64,000 bases of DNA from Pyrococcus furiosus DSM 3638 (GCF_000007305.1 NC_003413.1:124001-188000), one strand, 5' to 3'. Positions 31,854-40,118 are shown, counted from the first letter of the stretch. Made by a program: numbers and translations. The notes: generated from the sequence alone by a model not told the origin.

Positions 31854-32457
31854 TGCCAATCACCCTTATAACACCTCTTCCAATTTCTTTGAGCTGTTCA
31901 ATAGATGTCCTTGTTCCTCTTCCAATCAATATATCTCCTGCTCTAATTCTGAAGTCTTTGTCTGGCCCAAATATCCATCTCTTCCCTCTCCTTGCTGCTA
32001 TTATCCATACTCCAGTATTGGTAGCTAATTCTAGCTCTCCTAGGGTCCTTCCGACCAGAATAGAATCTGGGGATACTACAATTCTCCCTATTATTTCTTC
32101 TCCTTCTATTATTGCTTCCTTAATTACTGGATGGAGCTCAATTCCCTCAAGGATCATTTTAGCTAAATCTCCAGCAGCATTTGAAATGTCTTCTATGGCA
32201 TTTGCTATTTGAAGAATTGAGATAATTTGCTCTGCTTCCTTAACGTTCCTTGCTGCAAGAACGGCATGACTCATTAGTTGATAATTTAACAGATCAATTC
32301 TTTCTTCAAGCTCAAGGACTTCTTCTGCCATTTCCTTGTCCCCAAATAGAACTGATGCATAAGCGAGATCTATCATTAGTTCAACTGTATTTTTCATTTC
32401 TACAAATAGTTCTTTAACACTTTTGGGTTCGTACCGATATTCCTCTACTTCATCCAT
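31840..32457 (-). CDS. PhoU-like/TrkA_C domain protein, probable potassium channel partner (copy 1)
   Basis: A 205-residue protein with the same two-domain layout as its downstream paralogue: helices with MKNTVELMIDLAYASVLFG and ILQIANAIEDISNAAGDLAKMIL, then RIVVSPDSILVGRTLGELEL... DFRIRAGDILIGRG for TrkA_C. The two probably form a heteromer. A separate TrkA N/C protein is encoded at 61009. Confidence 0.83.
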   Translation of the reverse strand: MDEVEEYRYEPKSVKELFVEMKNTVELMIDLAYASVLFGDKEMAEEVLELEERIDLLNYQLMSHAVLAARNVKEAEQIISILQIANAIEDISNAAGDLAKMILEGIELHPVIKEAIIEGEEIIGRIVVSPDSILVGRTLGELELATNTGVWIIAARRGKRWIFGPDKDFRIRAGDILIGRGTRTSIEQLKEIGRGVIRVIGNERA

Positions 32458-32648
32458 TTTCCTCTTGTCCCTCCAGCTCTAAATTTTAATTAAAGAGGAA
32501 ATAAAGTTAACGGACAAGGCTACTTCCTGAAAGTCTCGTTCCTATATTTTAGAGGCTTCTTGTTGATCATGATTTTGCCGTAAGAATCTCTGGTGTGTTC
32601 TCTAAGTGAAGTAACTTCAGCTTTATCTTGATTGCTTAATTAACTTGG

Positions 32649-33221
32649 TTATGAACTAACTAAGGATTTCGTGATCTTTAACAGAATTATGTAGTGCCAG
32701 AGGGTAAAACTTATCGCTCCAATGAATTCTGGTATTGCCACCCCTTTGAATGTTTTCATTGCTATAATTCCTAAGATCCACCCAACGACGAAAATTCCAA
32801 TTGTAAGATAAAGAACAATTCTGTTTCTTGCGAGTCCAATTCCTATTCCGGTAATGAGCATTCCTATACTTGTGATTATGAAAAAGGCCCAACTAACGTA
32901 GTAGTGAGGTGATGTGCCCTCAGGAAATATTCCTATCAAGGCTAGGAATATTACTCCCAGGATGAAGATTGCTCCCCCTATCCTTTCTATCTTTGTTGTT
33001 AGATGTGAAAGCAGACCTAAGCCATAGTAAATCATAAGTGCGGCAGTTAGCACCAATGGAACGTTTAATAACCAATTGTATTGCAGGCCTATTTTCCCTA
33101 GATCACTTATTGCATTTTCTGTGAGTCTCCACCAGGATCTCTGGACATAAATTGCTGATAAAATACCTAAGTATGCTATAATAGGCCCAATGATTCCAGC
33201 GAAGAATTGATCTCTCCTCAT
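32649..33221 (-). CDS. DUF998 family membrane protein
   Basis: A 190-residue protein with six predicted membrane helices. The pattern SWWRLTENAISDLG, then GIFPEGTSPHYYVSWAFF, is characteristic of DUF998. The family is uncharacterised. It lies close downstream of the SDR gene on the same strand, 15 nt apart, and may share its transcript. Confidence 0.8.
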   Translation of the reverse strand: MRRDQFFAGIIGPIIAYLGILSAIYVQRSWWRLTENAISDLGKIGLQYNWLLNVPLVLTAALMIYYGLGLLSHLTTKIERIGGAIFILGVIFLALIGIFPEGTSPHYYVSWAFFIITSIGMLITGIGIGLARNRIVLYLTIGIFVVGWILGIIAMKTFKGVAIPEFIGAISFTLWHYIILLKITKSLVSS

Positions 33222-33235
33222 GTATTTTCCTCTCC

Positions 33236-34027
33236 CTAAAATACTGAGTTTAGTCTACCTCCATCTACTGGAATCATTGCTCCATTTATGTAACTCCCTA
33301 ACTCGCTTGAAAGGAATGCTACTAGGTAACCTATTTCCTCTGGTTCTCCAAGTCTCCCTAGGGGAATGGGCTTCGCATAGTCTTGGAGAGCCTCTTCTAG
33401 GCTTTTTCCTTCTCTTCTTGCTTTATCTTGGGCTAGTTGAATAACTCTATCAGTTCTTATTATTCCCGGCATAATTCCATTAACAGTTATTCCTTTTGGC
33501 CCTAACTCCTTGGCCAAAGTTCTTACAAGCCCTGCAAGGGAAATCCTCACAACGTTGCTTAAAGCTATGTTTGGAATGGGCTCTTTAATGGCCACGCTTG
33601 TTGAGTATATTATCCTCCCAAACCCTTTCTTCTCCATCCCTGGGACTAGAGCTCTTGTAAGGTATACAGCTGGATACAATAATAGCTTAACAGCCTCTTC
33701 CCAATCCTCCATTGTCATCTCCATGAAATATCCAGGCTTAGGACCACCAGTGGAATAAAAGAATATATCTGGATCCCCTATATTCTTGACTTCTCCCACT
33801 ATTCTCTCTAGGTCTTCTTTCTTCGTTAAGTCAGCTACAATATATTCAACATTAACATCTGCTATCTCCTTTATTTTTTCTTTGGCCTTCTTTAGATTCT
33901 CCTCATTTCTAGACAGAATTATCACGTCCGCCCCAGCCATAGCTAGTACTTTGGCCACTCCGAATCCTATTCCCTTGCTTGAAGCCGTGGTAAATGCAAG
34001 CTTTCCAGATAAGTCTATCTTCAACAT
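33236..34027 (-). CDS. Short-chain dehydrogenase-like protein with altered active site
   Basis: About 263 residues with the SDR Rossmann signature TASSKGIGFGVAKVLA, DLTKKEDL and STGGPKPG (NNAG region altered). The catalytic Ser is present in IIYSTSVAI, but where YxxxK is expected the sequence is IALSNVVRISL, so the catalytic Tyr and Lys are replaced. The C-terminal IPLGRLGEPEEIGYLVAFLSSE and INGAMIPVDGG are normal. A divergent SDR subgroup with an xLSNxxR site exists in bacteria and archaea. The activity is uncertain. GGGTGAG precedes the ATG at 34027. Confidence 0.82.
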   Translation of the reverse strand: MLKIDLSGKLAFTTASSKGIGFGVAKVLAMAGADVIILSRNEENLKKAKEKIKEIADVNVEYIVADLTKKEDLERIVGEVKNIGDPDIFFYSTGGPKPGYFMEMTMEDWEEAVKLLLYPAVYLTRALVPGMEKKGFGRIIYSTSVAIKEPIPNIALSNVVRISLAGLVRTLAKELGPKGITVNGIMPGIIRTDRVIQLAQDKARREGKSLEEALQDYAKPIPLGRLGEPEEIGYLVAFLSSELGSYINGAMIPVDGGRLNSVF

Positions 34028-34091
34028 ATGTCTCACCCAATAAATATTTCAAGGAAAACTTATTATAAAAAATTTTCAATGTGTTTATTAG

Positions 34092-34706
34092 ATGAAAGCA
34101 GTAGAACTGCTTGAATTAGAGGCTCGAAAATTTGAGGAAAGGGCAAACATCTTGGAGAATCACTTGGTTAGGTTGCAATCTTCTTTGGTCAAAAAATATG
34201 AAGATAGGCTCAAGCTAAGGCATGGTTACTCCCCTTATATAATCCTGGTTGTTTTGGTAACTCAGATAATCATTATAGTATTCCTTCAGGAAAGATTTGG
34301 GTTTTTAATTCTTCGCAGAATGCTATACGGTTTGGCAGGGATATTGCTCTTAATTGTCCTTGTAATGATAATTTTGGGTCATCTCAACAGTGAGGAAGAT
34401 GAAGAAGTTTCTATAATGGAGCGCATAAATTCCTATAGAAAGGTTGCGAAATTATACAAAAGGATAGGTGAAGCAATAACATCTAACAACCTTAAAGAAG
34501 TTCAAAGGATTGCAGATGAACTTTTAGAGAACGTTGAACTTGCTAGGGCTGTTGAAATTGCTGGAGTGGGGGATCCAAAGATCATTGCATATGTCTTGTA
34601 TGCATACCTTAATAAGGACATCTTAAGTAAAGAAGAAATAGAAGAGGCAATAACAGTTGCTCCAAGACCCTTGGGATATCTATTAAGAGAAGGTGAAGAA
34701 GAATGA
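34092..34706 (+). CDS. Membrane protein of unknown function
   Basis: A 204-residue protein: an N-terminal amphipathic coiled-coil (about 1-40), two adjacent membrane helices (YIILVVLVTQIIIIVFL and LYGLAGILLLIVLVMIIL), and a cytosolic helical C-terminus rich in Glu and Lys. I do not recognise a family. A TATA-like ATTATAAAAAA at about 34060-34070 lies so close to the ATG that the mRNA is probably leaderless. It overlaps the next gene by 4 nt. Confidence 0.7.
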   Translation: MKAVELLELEARKFEERANILENHLVRLQSSLVKKYEDRLKLRHGYSPYIILVVLVTQIIIIVFLQERFGFLILRRMLYGLAGILLLIVLVMIILGHLNSEEDEEVSIMERINSYRKVAKLYKRIGEAITSNNLKEVQRIADELLENVELARAVEIAGVGDPKIIAYVLYAYLNKDILSKEEIEEAITVAPRPLGYLLREGEEE

Positions 34707-35494
34707 GAATTGAAGTTCCGTCTCGGGATCATATGAACGAACTTTCAAAGGCCCTTAGTAAAGCAGGGATCATGAACAGGCCAAAAGAGGAAATGAACAT
34801 TGAAATAAGCAACTTGATAGTTTTTAAGGATACGTTTTCCAAGCTAACGGAGGTTCCTTTCGAAGAAGTTCGAAAGAGACTTGGGGAAGTGGAAAGAATT
34901 TATAGGACTTTTATTAAAATGCTGAAAGAGAAAGAGCTGTCTTTTGAAGAAATAGATGAGGAATACGTTGAAATTCTCGAAGCTCTTGAGAATGCAAATG
35001 CTATAGAAATCATTGGAGACAAACTAAAGCTTGTCAAAGATGTGTCTCTAGAGGATTTGGAATTTGAAGTTAGTATCCCCTTGGAAGAGATATACGAGAG
35101 AGTGGAGGAGTTTGAAAAAGCGGGTGGAAAGTTAGTTACAGAGGTTATTCTTTCCAAGAAATACTACGTTGAGGTTATGGAGGTGGATCTTGAGGCAATT
35201 CAAAAAGCCCTTGAAATTGCAGAGAATTATGCTGAGGAACATGTTATTACTAGGGCTGCTTTAGAGGGCCTTGCTAGGAGCACATTGGCTGAGCTCATAT
35301 TGAATATGGCAAATGAGGTTAACAGAAAGAATGAATTGATTGATATATTGCTCGCTCTAGAACCAGTGTCCTTGGAAGGGGAAAAGTCTGAGATGAGGGT
35401 ATACTTTGAAAGAGACGCAATTGAAGACTTTCTAAAAGAGCTACAAACCTTAGGATACATAAAAGTTAAAGGAAATAGGATATGGTTTTACTAG
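34703..35494 (+). CDS. Helical acidic protein of unknown function, possibly with a terminal winged helix
   Basis: A 263-residue, strongly acidic and mostly helical protein without signal or membrane segments. The C-terminal 50 residues (YFERDAIEDFLKELQTLGYIKVKGNRIWFY) look like a winged-helix tail. No family is recognised. It is co-translated with the membrane protein upstream (ATGA-type overlap), so the two probably work together. It ends 4 nt into the convergent AIM24-like gene. Confidence 0.68.
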   Translation: MRIEVPSRDHMNELSKALSKAGIMNRPKEEMNIEISNLIVFKDTFSKLTEVPFEEVRKRLGEVERIYRTFIKMLKEKELSFEEIDEEYVEILEALENANAIEIIGDKLKLVKDVSLEDLEFEVSIPLEEIYERVEEFEKAGGKLVTEVILSKKYYVEVMEVDLEAIQKALEIAENYAEEHVITRAALEGLARSTLAELILNMANEVNRKNELIDILLALEPVSLEGEKSEMRVYFERDAIEDFLKELQTLGYIKVKGNRIWFY

Positions 35495-36150
35495 CGGGAG
35501 CTTGGGAGATGTGGCAATAGCCAGCTTAAAAATCCGTCTAAGCTCCTAGTTTGAATATAAACGTCTCCTGTTCCTCTAAACTCAAAAACAAATCCTTCTC
35601 CACCAAACAAAGTGCTCTTTAGCCCACCAATCGTTTTAATTGTGAAGTCTATCCCTTCAGTAAAGGCAACTAAATGGCTTGTATCTACTATTAAGCTTTC
35701 TCCCCTTAAGGATATTTTTTGTATTCCTCCATAACTTGAGAGAAATGCAATGCCTCTTCCCCTTAACTCCAATAGGAATAAGCCTTCTCTCCCTATAACT
35801 GTTTTTATACCTCCAAGTTTCACGTCAATGTCAATGTCTTCTGAAGCTGCAATGAAAGCTCCACTTTGGGCGTATAATTTCCCATTTACTTCCAATCCAA
35901 TTATATCTCCCGGATAACCTGGAGCAAGTCCTACTTTTCCTGGGCCTTTGAAGATGTTTACAAAGAAGCTTTCTCCTCCTAGAATAGACCTCTTAAGCGC
36001 TCCTAAGAGTCCTCCCTTGGCTTTAGTTACTATTTCCACCGTTGGATCCATGTATACCATTGCACCTGCTTCTGCTTGAATGCTCTCACCTGCATCTAGC
36101 TCGACTTCCAAAAGAGAAAAGCTTGGTCTATGTTCTATCTTATATTTCAT
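35491..36150 (-). CDS. AIM24/TIGR00266 family protein
   Basis: About 219 residues of tandem beta-strands typical of the TIGR00266/AIM24 family: LLEVELDAGESIQAEAGAMVYM, GGLLGALKRSILGGESFFVN, PGYPGDIIGLEV and GGLKSTLFGGEGFVFEF. Function is not settled in any domain of life. The longest ORF begins at 36189, but GGGGGAT stands just before the ATG at 36150, and MKYKIEHRPSF fits the family start. Confidence 0.85.
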   Translation of the reverse strand: MKYKIEHRPSFSLLEVELDAGESIQAEAGAMVYMDPTVEIVTKAKGGLLGALKRSILGGESFFVNIFKGPGKVGLAPGYPGDIIGLEVNGKLYAQSGAFIAASEDIDIDVKLGGIKTVIGREGLFLLELRGRGIAFLSSYGGIQKISLRGESLIVDTSHLVAFTEGIDFTIKTIGGLKSTLFGGEGFVFEFRGTGDVYIQTRSLDGFLSWLLPHLPSSR

Positions 36151-36185
36151 AAATATCCCCCAACAAAAATTAGAGAAAAAGATTA

Positions 36186-36890
36186 TCAAATTTGTGGTTC
36201 TTCCCCAATTAATCTCTTGTAAAGCTCCTTATAAGCTTCAATTAGATCTCCTTTGTCAAACCTAAATACATCTTTATCCAAGCTCTTTTTTGTCTCTACA
36301 TCCCAGAACCTGCATGTGTCTGGACTGATCTCATCGGCCAATACTATTTCTCCCTTCTTGTTCTTTCCAAATTCTAATTTGAAATCTACAAGAATAATTC
36401 CTTTCTCCCTAAAGAATTTTTTTAAGATTTCGTTGACTTTAAGGGCTATCCTTTCCATCTCCTTTATTTCTTCTTCACTAATTCCTAGTATTCTTGCATG
36501 ATAGTAATTTATCATTGGATCGTGAAGCTCATCACTCTTGTAATACAATTCAACTATAGGTTCTGGAAGCTCGTATCCTTCGGGAAGAGGTAATCTCTTC
36601 TTTAGACTTCCAGCAACAACATTTCTTACAACTACTTCAATAGGATACATCTCAAGTCTTTCAACAATCAGTCTATTTCCTCCGGCCACTCCTATGAAGT
36701 GTGTCTTTATTCCGTGGTCTTCAAGCAACTTGAAGAGCTTTGCCGAAATTTGAGCATTTAACCATCCTTTTCCCACAAACTTAGCCTTTTTTACACCATC
36801 GAATGCCGTTGCATCATCTTTAAACTCCATAATGAACTTATCTTCATCGAGTGGTATCATCTTTTTGGCCTTGCCCTCATATATCTCCAT
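36186..36890 (-). CDS. purC: Phosphoribosylaminoimidazole-succinocarboxamide synthase
   Basis: A 234-residue SAICAR synthetase. The ATP-binding N-terminus has YEGKAKKMIPLDED and FKDDATAFDGVKKA. Substrate-binding segments are HFIGVAGGNRLIVERL, VVRNVVAGSLKKRL, ILVDFKLEFGK and LADEISPDTCRFWD. It performs the step joining aspartate to CAIR in purine synthesis. It is divergent from purF with about 90 bp between, so a shared control region is likely. Confidence 0.97.
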   Translation of the reverse strand: MEIYEGKAKKMIPLDEDKFIMEFKDDATAFDGVKKAKFVGKGWLNAQISAKLFKLLEDHGIKTHFIGVAGGNRLIVERLEMYPIEVVVRNVVAGSLKKRLPLPEGYELPEPIVELYYKSDELHDPMINYYHARILGISEEEIKEMERIALKVNEILKKFFREKGIILVDFKLEFGKNKKGEIVLADEISPDTCRFWDVETKKSLDKDVFRFDKGDLIEAYKELYKRLIGEEPQI

Positions 36891-36978
36891 TCATTTCACC
36901 ATTTTTATGTAAAAATCACAATCCTTTTAAGTATTTTTAGACAAGAAGACGTCAAAGAAAGTGAGGGGTGAAAGCATA
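36891..36978. promoter_or_regulatory. Divergent purC-purF control region
   Basis: The gap between two purine synthesis genes contains AT-rich TATA-like elements for both directions (TTTTTATGTAAAAAT near 36901-36915, TTTTAAGTATTTTT near 36925-36938). No clear operator palindrome was seen. Confidence 0.4.
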
Positions 36979-38310
36979 GTGATTAGGGAGAAATGTGGTA
37001 TATTTGCGGCATATGCTGATAATGCTCCTGAGAAGGCTTATTACTCTCTGTTATCACTCCAGCATAGAGGTCAGGAGGGAGCTGGAATTACTTTTTGGGA
37101 AAATGGTATCAAGACGATAAAGGGAATTGGGCTTGTCCCTGAAGTTTTTAAAGGGGGAATAGAGTCGAAATCAAGCCTTGCAATTGGACATGTGAGATAT
37201 TCTACTTTTGGCTCCCTTACGGAAGTTCAGCCCATTGAAGTTAAATGTTGCAATTATAAGCTTGCAATAGCTCACAATGGGACTCTTACAAACTATCTGC
37301 CATTAAGAGAGAAGTATGAAAGTGAGGGCTTCAAGTTTAACTCCACTATAGACACAGAGCTAATTGGAGTGGCCTTTTTGAAACATTACAAAGAGCTCGG
37401 AGATGAATTCAAGGCAATGGAAGAAGTTTTTAATGAAGTTAGGGGAGCTTATTCTGTGGCAATTCTCTTTGATGGAAAGATAATCGTGGCGAGAGATCCC
37501 GCTGGTTTTAGACCTTTAGCTTATGGAGAAGGAGATGGTTTTTATTTCGCTTCTGAGAACTCAGGTTTGAGAATGTTTACAAATAAGATTAGAGATGTCT
37601 TTCCAGGCGAAGTTTTTGTTGTTGAAGAGGGTGAAATTTATAGTAAAGTTCTGAAGAAACTTCCTCATAGCCATTGTGTTTTTGAATATATTTACTTTGC
37701 AAGACCTGATAGCAATATAGAGGGGGTAAGTGTTTACTTGGCAAGGTATAGGATGGGAGTTGAATTAGCAAGAGAAAGCCCAGCTCCTGGAGATGTTGTT
37801 ATAGCTGTTCCCGATTCTGGAAGGACAGCGGCCCTTGGTTTTGCCCATGAAAGTGGAATTCCTTATATGGAAGGACTTATAAAGAACCGTTATATTGGGA
37901 GAACTTTTATCATGCCCAGCGGAAGGGAGCTTAAAGTTAAGCTAAAGCTTTCTCCTGTAAGGGAGGTCATTGAGGGAAAAAGGGTGGTTTTGGTTGATGA
38001 TTCAATAGTTAGAGGAACGACCATAAAGAGAATAGTAAAGATGATTAGAGATGCAGGGGCTGAGGAAGTTCATGTAAGAATTTCTTCACCTCCAATTAGA
38101 TATCCATGCTACATGGGGATAGATATTCCAACTAGGCATGAGCTTATTGCAGCATGGAGAACTGTCGAGGATATAAGAAGAGAAATTGGAGCTGATTCTT
38201 TAGCTTATTTGAGCATAGAAGGCCTTAAAAGAGCTGTAGGAATAGAGGATCTTTGCATGGCCTGCTTAACTGGTCATTATCCCGAGTGGGCCTTTGACTT
38301 TGAGTTATGA
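36979..38310 (+). CDS. purF: Amidophosphoribosyltransferase
   Basis: A 443-residue glutamine PRPP amidotransferase, the first committed step of purine synthesis. After a five-residue leader (MIREK) comes the catalytic cysteine in CGIFAAY; the leader is removed in the family. The glutaminase half has [20 protein letters not shown] and AHNGTLTNY. The phosphoribosyltransferase half has [13 protein letters not shown]. Cysteines in IRYPCYMG and DLCMACL could ligate an iron-sulfur cluster as in Bacillus PurF. GTG 36979 with GGGGTGA 7 nt upstream is preferred over GTG 36961. Confidence 0.96.
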   Translation: MIREKCGIFAAYADNAPEKAYYSLLSLQHRGQEGAGITFWENGIKTIKGIGLVPEVFKGGIESKSSLAIGHVRYSTFGSLTEVQPIEVKCCNYKLAIAHNGTLTNYLPLREKYESEGFKFNSTIDTELIGVAFLKHYKELGDEFKAMEEVFNEVRGAYSVAILFDGKIIVARDPAGFRPLAYGEGDGFYFASENSGLRMFTNKIRDVFPGEVFVVEEGEIYSKVLKKLPHSHCVFEYIYFARPDSNIEGVSVYLARYRMGVELARESPAPGDVVIAVPDSGRTAALGFAHESGIPYMEGLIKNRYIGRTFIMPSGRELKVKLKLSPVREVIEGKRVVLVDDSIVRGTTIKRIVKMIRDAGAEEVHVRISSPPIRYPCYMGIDIPTRHELIAAWRTVEDIRREIGADSLAYLSIEGLKRAVGIEDLCMACLTGHYPEWAFDFEL

Positions 38311-38479
38311 CCTTATCCAACTATTGGCTCCTGGGTTATTATTAACTTACCCTACGTTTGGATACGAGCTGATGAGGGATCATAGGGATGGGAAGGAGAA
38401 CTGCCCTTAAGAAGGAGTACGGTAGTCATCATAAGCAAAGAAGAAATAAAGTAAAGAGCTTTTTCAACTTTACCCCGCC
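38311..38479. other. Gap between purF and asnS with no confident gene
   Basis: The stretch contains an ORF on the plus strand beginning at 38388 that runs into antisense of asnS; its first 30 residues are basic, but nothing else supports it. A box-C-like ATGATGA on the minus strand (38424-38430) has no matching D boxes. Confidence 0.4.
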
Positions 38480-39784
38480 TCAGGGGTATAGCCTGGCTGG
38501 AGTCCTTGGGAAGAGGGATGCCCATCTAATGTGGTCAAGCTTTAGAACCCAGGCTACTAGCCTCTCAACTCCCAATCCAAATCCACTGTGAGGTACGGAG
38601 CCATATTTTCTAAGGTCAAGATACCACTCGTAATCTTTTGGATCCATCCCCTCCTCTAATATTCTGTTGAGTAACTTCTCATAGTCGTCCTCTCTCTGAC
38701 TTCCTCCGATAATCTCTCCGTATCCTTCTGGAGCCAGCATGTCGGCGGCTAAAACTTTTCTCGGATCATTGGGATCCTCTTTCATATAGAATGCCTTTAT
38801 TTGCTTGGGGTAACCGTAGACGAAGAATGGCCTGTCAAATTCTTCTGTTAAAACTCTTTCTTCGTCTGCCCCGAGGTCATCTCCCCATTGGACGTTAATC
38901 CCCTTAGATTGGAGAATGTCTATGGCCTCATCATAACTAATTCTTGGGAAAGGAGGTTCTGTGTTCTTTAGAGTTGTCAAATCATCTCTAAACATTTCTA
39001 TTTCCTTCTTCCTTAGTTCTAGCGTTCTTTGAACCATGTAACTTACTAGTTCTTCCTCTACTTTCATTATATCCCAAAGATCCATCCATGCTGCCTCAAG
39101 CTCGAGGTGCCAGAACTCTGTGAGATGTCTTCTTGTCCTGCTTTTTTCTGCTCTAAAGCTTGGAGTTAGTGACCAAACTTTTTCAAGTCCAAATATGGCC
39201 GCTTCCAAGTAAAGTTGGGCGGATTGACTTAGGTAGGCATACTTGTCGAAGTACTTTAGCTTAAACAGTGTTGCTCCTCCTTCAACGGCCCCAGTGACTA
39301 ATATTGGGGGGAATACTTCGTGCCATCCATCTTTTAGTAACCATTCCCTAGCGGCCATGATTAGGGTTTCTTTTACCTTCATTATGGCCGAAGCTTTTGG
39401 GGTTCTTATGTGAAGATGCCTGTAATCGAGAAGTAGTTCTGGACTCGCTTGCTCCGGATTTTCGGGGATTGGAAATTCACTTACAGCTTGAATTACTTCA
39501 AGTTTTTCTACACGAACTTCTGCCCCTCCTGGGGCTCTTTCATCGGCCTTAACTATTCCTTCCACAATTACACTGGATTCTCTTCCCAATTTCTTTGCCT
39601 TTTCAAAAACTTCTTCTCCTACAACATTTTTCGCAATCACTGTTTGAACAATCCCAGTAGAGTCTCTAATCCAAAGGAATATTTTCTTCCCAACTTTCAT
39701 GTTGCTGTAAACCCAACCTGCGAGCTTGACTTTCTTACCTTCGAGTTCTGGTTTTACCTCGCTACAGTACACTTTCTCGATCAT
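38480..39784 (-). CDS. asnS: Asparaginyl-tRNA synthetase
   Basis: A 434-residue class IIb synthetase. The OB-fold anticodon-binding domain (VKLAGWVYSNMKVGKKIFLWIRD) is followed by motif 1 WHEVFPPILV, motif 2 FRAEKSRTRRHLTEFWHLE and motif 3 GFGLGVERLVAWVL. The AsnRS-versus-AspRS choice rests on overall resemblance to Pyrococcus AsnRS. The start is ATG 39784 (MIEKVYC), with GGGTGATT upstream, not 39808. Confidence 0.92.
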   Translation of the reverse strand: MIEKVYCSEVKPELEGKKVKLAGWVYSNMKVGKKIFLWIRDSTGIVQTVIAKNVVGEEVFEKAKKLGRESSVIVEGIVKADERAPGGAEVRVEKLEVIQAVSEFPIPENPEQASPELLLDYRHLHIRTPKASAIMKVKETLIMAAREWLLKDGWHEVFPPILVTGAVEGGATLFKLKYFDKYAYLSQSAQLYLEAAIFGLEKVWSLTPSFRAEKSRTRRHLTEFWHLELEAAWMDLWDIMKVEEELVSYMVQRTLELRKKEIEMFRDDLTTLKNTEPPFPRISYDEAIDILQSKGINVQWGDDLGADEERVLTEEFDRPFFVYGYPKQIKAFYMKEDPNDPRKVLAADMLAPEGYGEIIGGSQREDDYEKLLNRILEEGMDPKDYEWYLDLRKYGSVPHSGFGLGVERLVAWVLKLDHIRWASLFPRTPARLYP

Positions 39785-39875
39785 TTGAATCACCCGACTT
39801 TTTCTCACTCTTCTTGGAGCTTTATATAAATCATTCGGTTGTCAGATATTCAATCAAAATTTCGTCAAATATTTA

Positions 39876-39930
39876 GGTCAGCGAAGGGCGTGGTCATCAT
39901 GTGTTCAGTAAAGCAAAAGGTCATCATCCC
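39876..39930 (-). ncRNA. C/D box guide sRNA targeting 23S rRNA
   Basis: On the minus strand in order: box C ATGATGA (39921-39927), 12-nt guide CCTTTTGCTTTA, box D' CTGA (39905-39908), box C' ATGATGA (39894-39900), 12-nt guide CCACGCCCTTCG, box D CTGA (39878-39881). Spacings are ideal for an archaeal C/D sRNA bound by L7Ae, Nop5 and fibrillarin. The D guide is perfectly complementary over 12 nt to 23S at 14736-14747, which predicts 2'-O-methylation of G14740 by the N+5 rule. The D' guide is complementary over 10 nt to 14896-14905, predicting G14899. Both targets lie near the 23S 5' end. It begins 5 nt after the H/ACA RNA's ACA box, so both may come from one precursor. Confidence 0.94.
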
Positions 39931-39932
39931 AT

Positions 39933-39995
39933 TGTGGGCCCGGTCGGAACCCCCGGTTCACGATTCCCCGGAGAGGGCGGGAACCGGGCCCGGGC
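39933..39995 (-). ncRNA. H/ACA guide sRNA, predicted to target 16S rRNA
   Basis: On the minus strand the lower stem GGGCCCGGT / ACCGGGCCC is immediately followed by ACA (39935-39933). The upper stem TCTCCGG / CCGGGGG carries a loop GGAATCGTGAA with kink-loop character for L7Ae. The pocket arms TCCCGCC (5') and TTCC (3') pair with 16S GGCGGGG and GGAA around UU at 13808-13809. The distance from the pocket to ACA is exactly 14 nt, the rule for Cbf5 guides. The predicted pseudouridine is U13808, in the conserved GGAATTGGCGGGG segment. The 3' arm match is only four pairs, so the target is less certain than the RNA itself. Confidence 0.85.
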
Positions 39996-40012
39996 ATCAT
40001 AAATACCTTTTT

Positions 40013-40041
40013 GGTTATAACATTTGCGAAATAATTTAAAG
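40013..40041. promoter_or_regulatory. Divergent promoters for two sRNA transcripts
   Basis: On the plus strand GCGAAATAATTTAAAG (40026-40041) is a BRE/TATA pair placed about 25 nt before the C/D sRNA at 40062. On the minus strand GTTATAAC (40014-40021) is a TATA box suitably placed for the H/ACA RNA near 39995. The two overlap back to back. Confidence 0.6.
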
Positions 40042-40061
40042 GGTGATAGAAAAGAGAAATG

Positions 40062-40118
40062 GGGGATGATGAGTTTTTCCCTCACTCTGATTAGTGATGA
40101 GGAGCCGATGCACTGACC
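40062..40118 (+). ncRNA. C/D box guide sRNA targeting 23S rRNA, antisense to the aglB 3' end
   Basis: In order: box C ATGATGA (40066-40072), D' guide GTTTTTCCCTCACT, box D' CTGA (40087-40090), box C' GTGATGA (40094-40100), D guide GGAGCCGATGCA (40101-40112), box D CTGA (40113-40116). The D guide is complementary over 11 nt to 23S 15136-15146, predicting 2'-O-methyl U15139. The D' guide is complementary over 10 nt to 15188-15197 (GTGAGGGAAA), predicting A15191. The two sites are about 50 nt apart in 23S. The C'/D half overlaps the last codons of aglB on the other strand. Confidence 0.94.

Noticed and set aside
32458-32648. 190-bp gap between TrkA_C and DUF998 genes
   Set aside because: I looked for guide RNA boxes, tRNA-like folds and small ORFs and found nothing beyond AT-rich sequence and weak palindromes.
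38400-38440. Box-C-like ATGATGA on the minus strand with a 9-nt match to 16S
   Set aside because: No CTGA box follows at the right distance and no C'/D half exists, unlike the four-box sRNAs reported.
38388-38591. 67-codon ORF with a basic N-terminus between purF and asnS
   Set aside because: More than half lies antisense to asnS, and the rest has no recognisable domain. It could be real only if conserved, which I cannot see.
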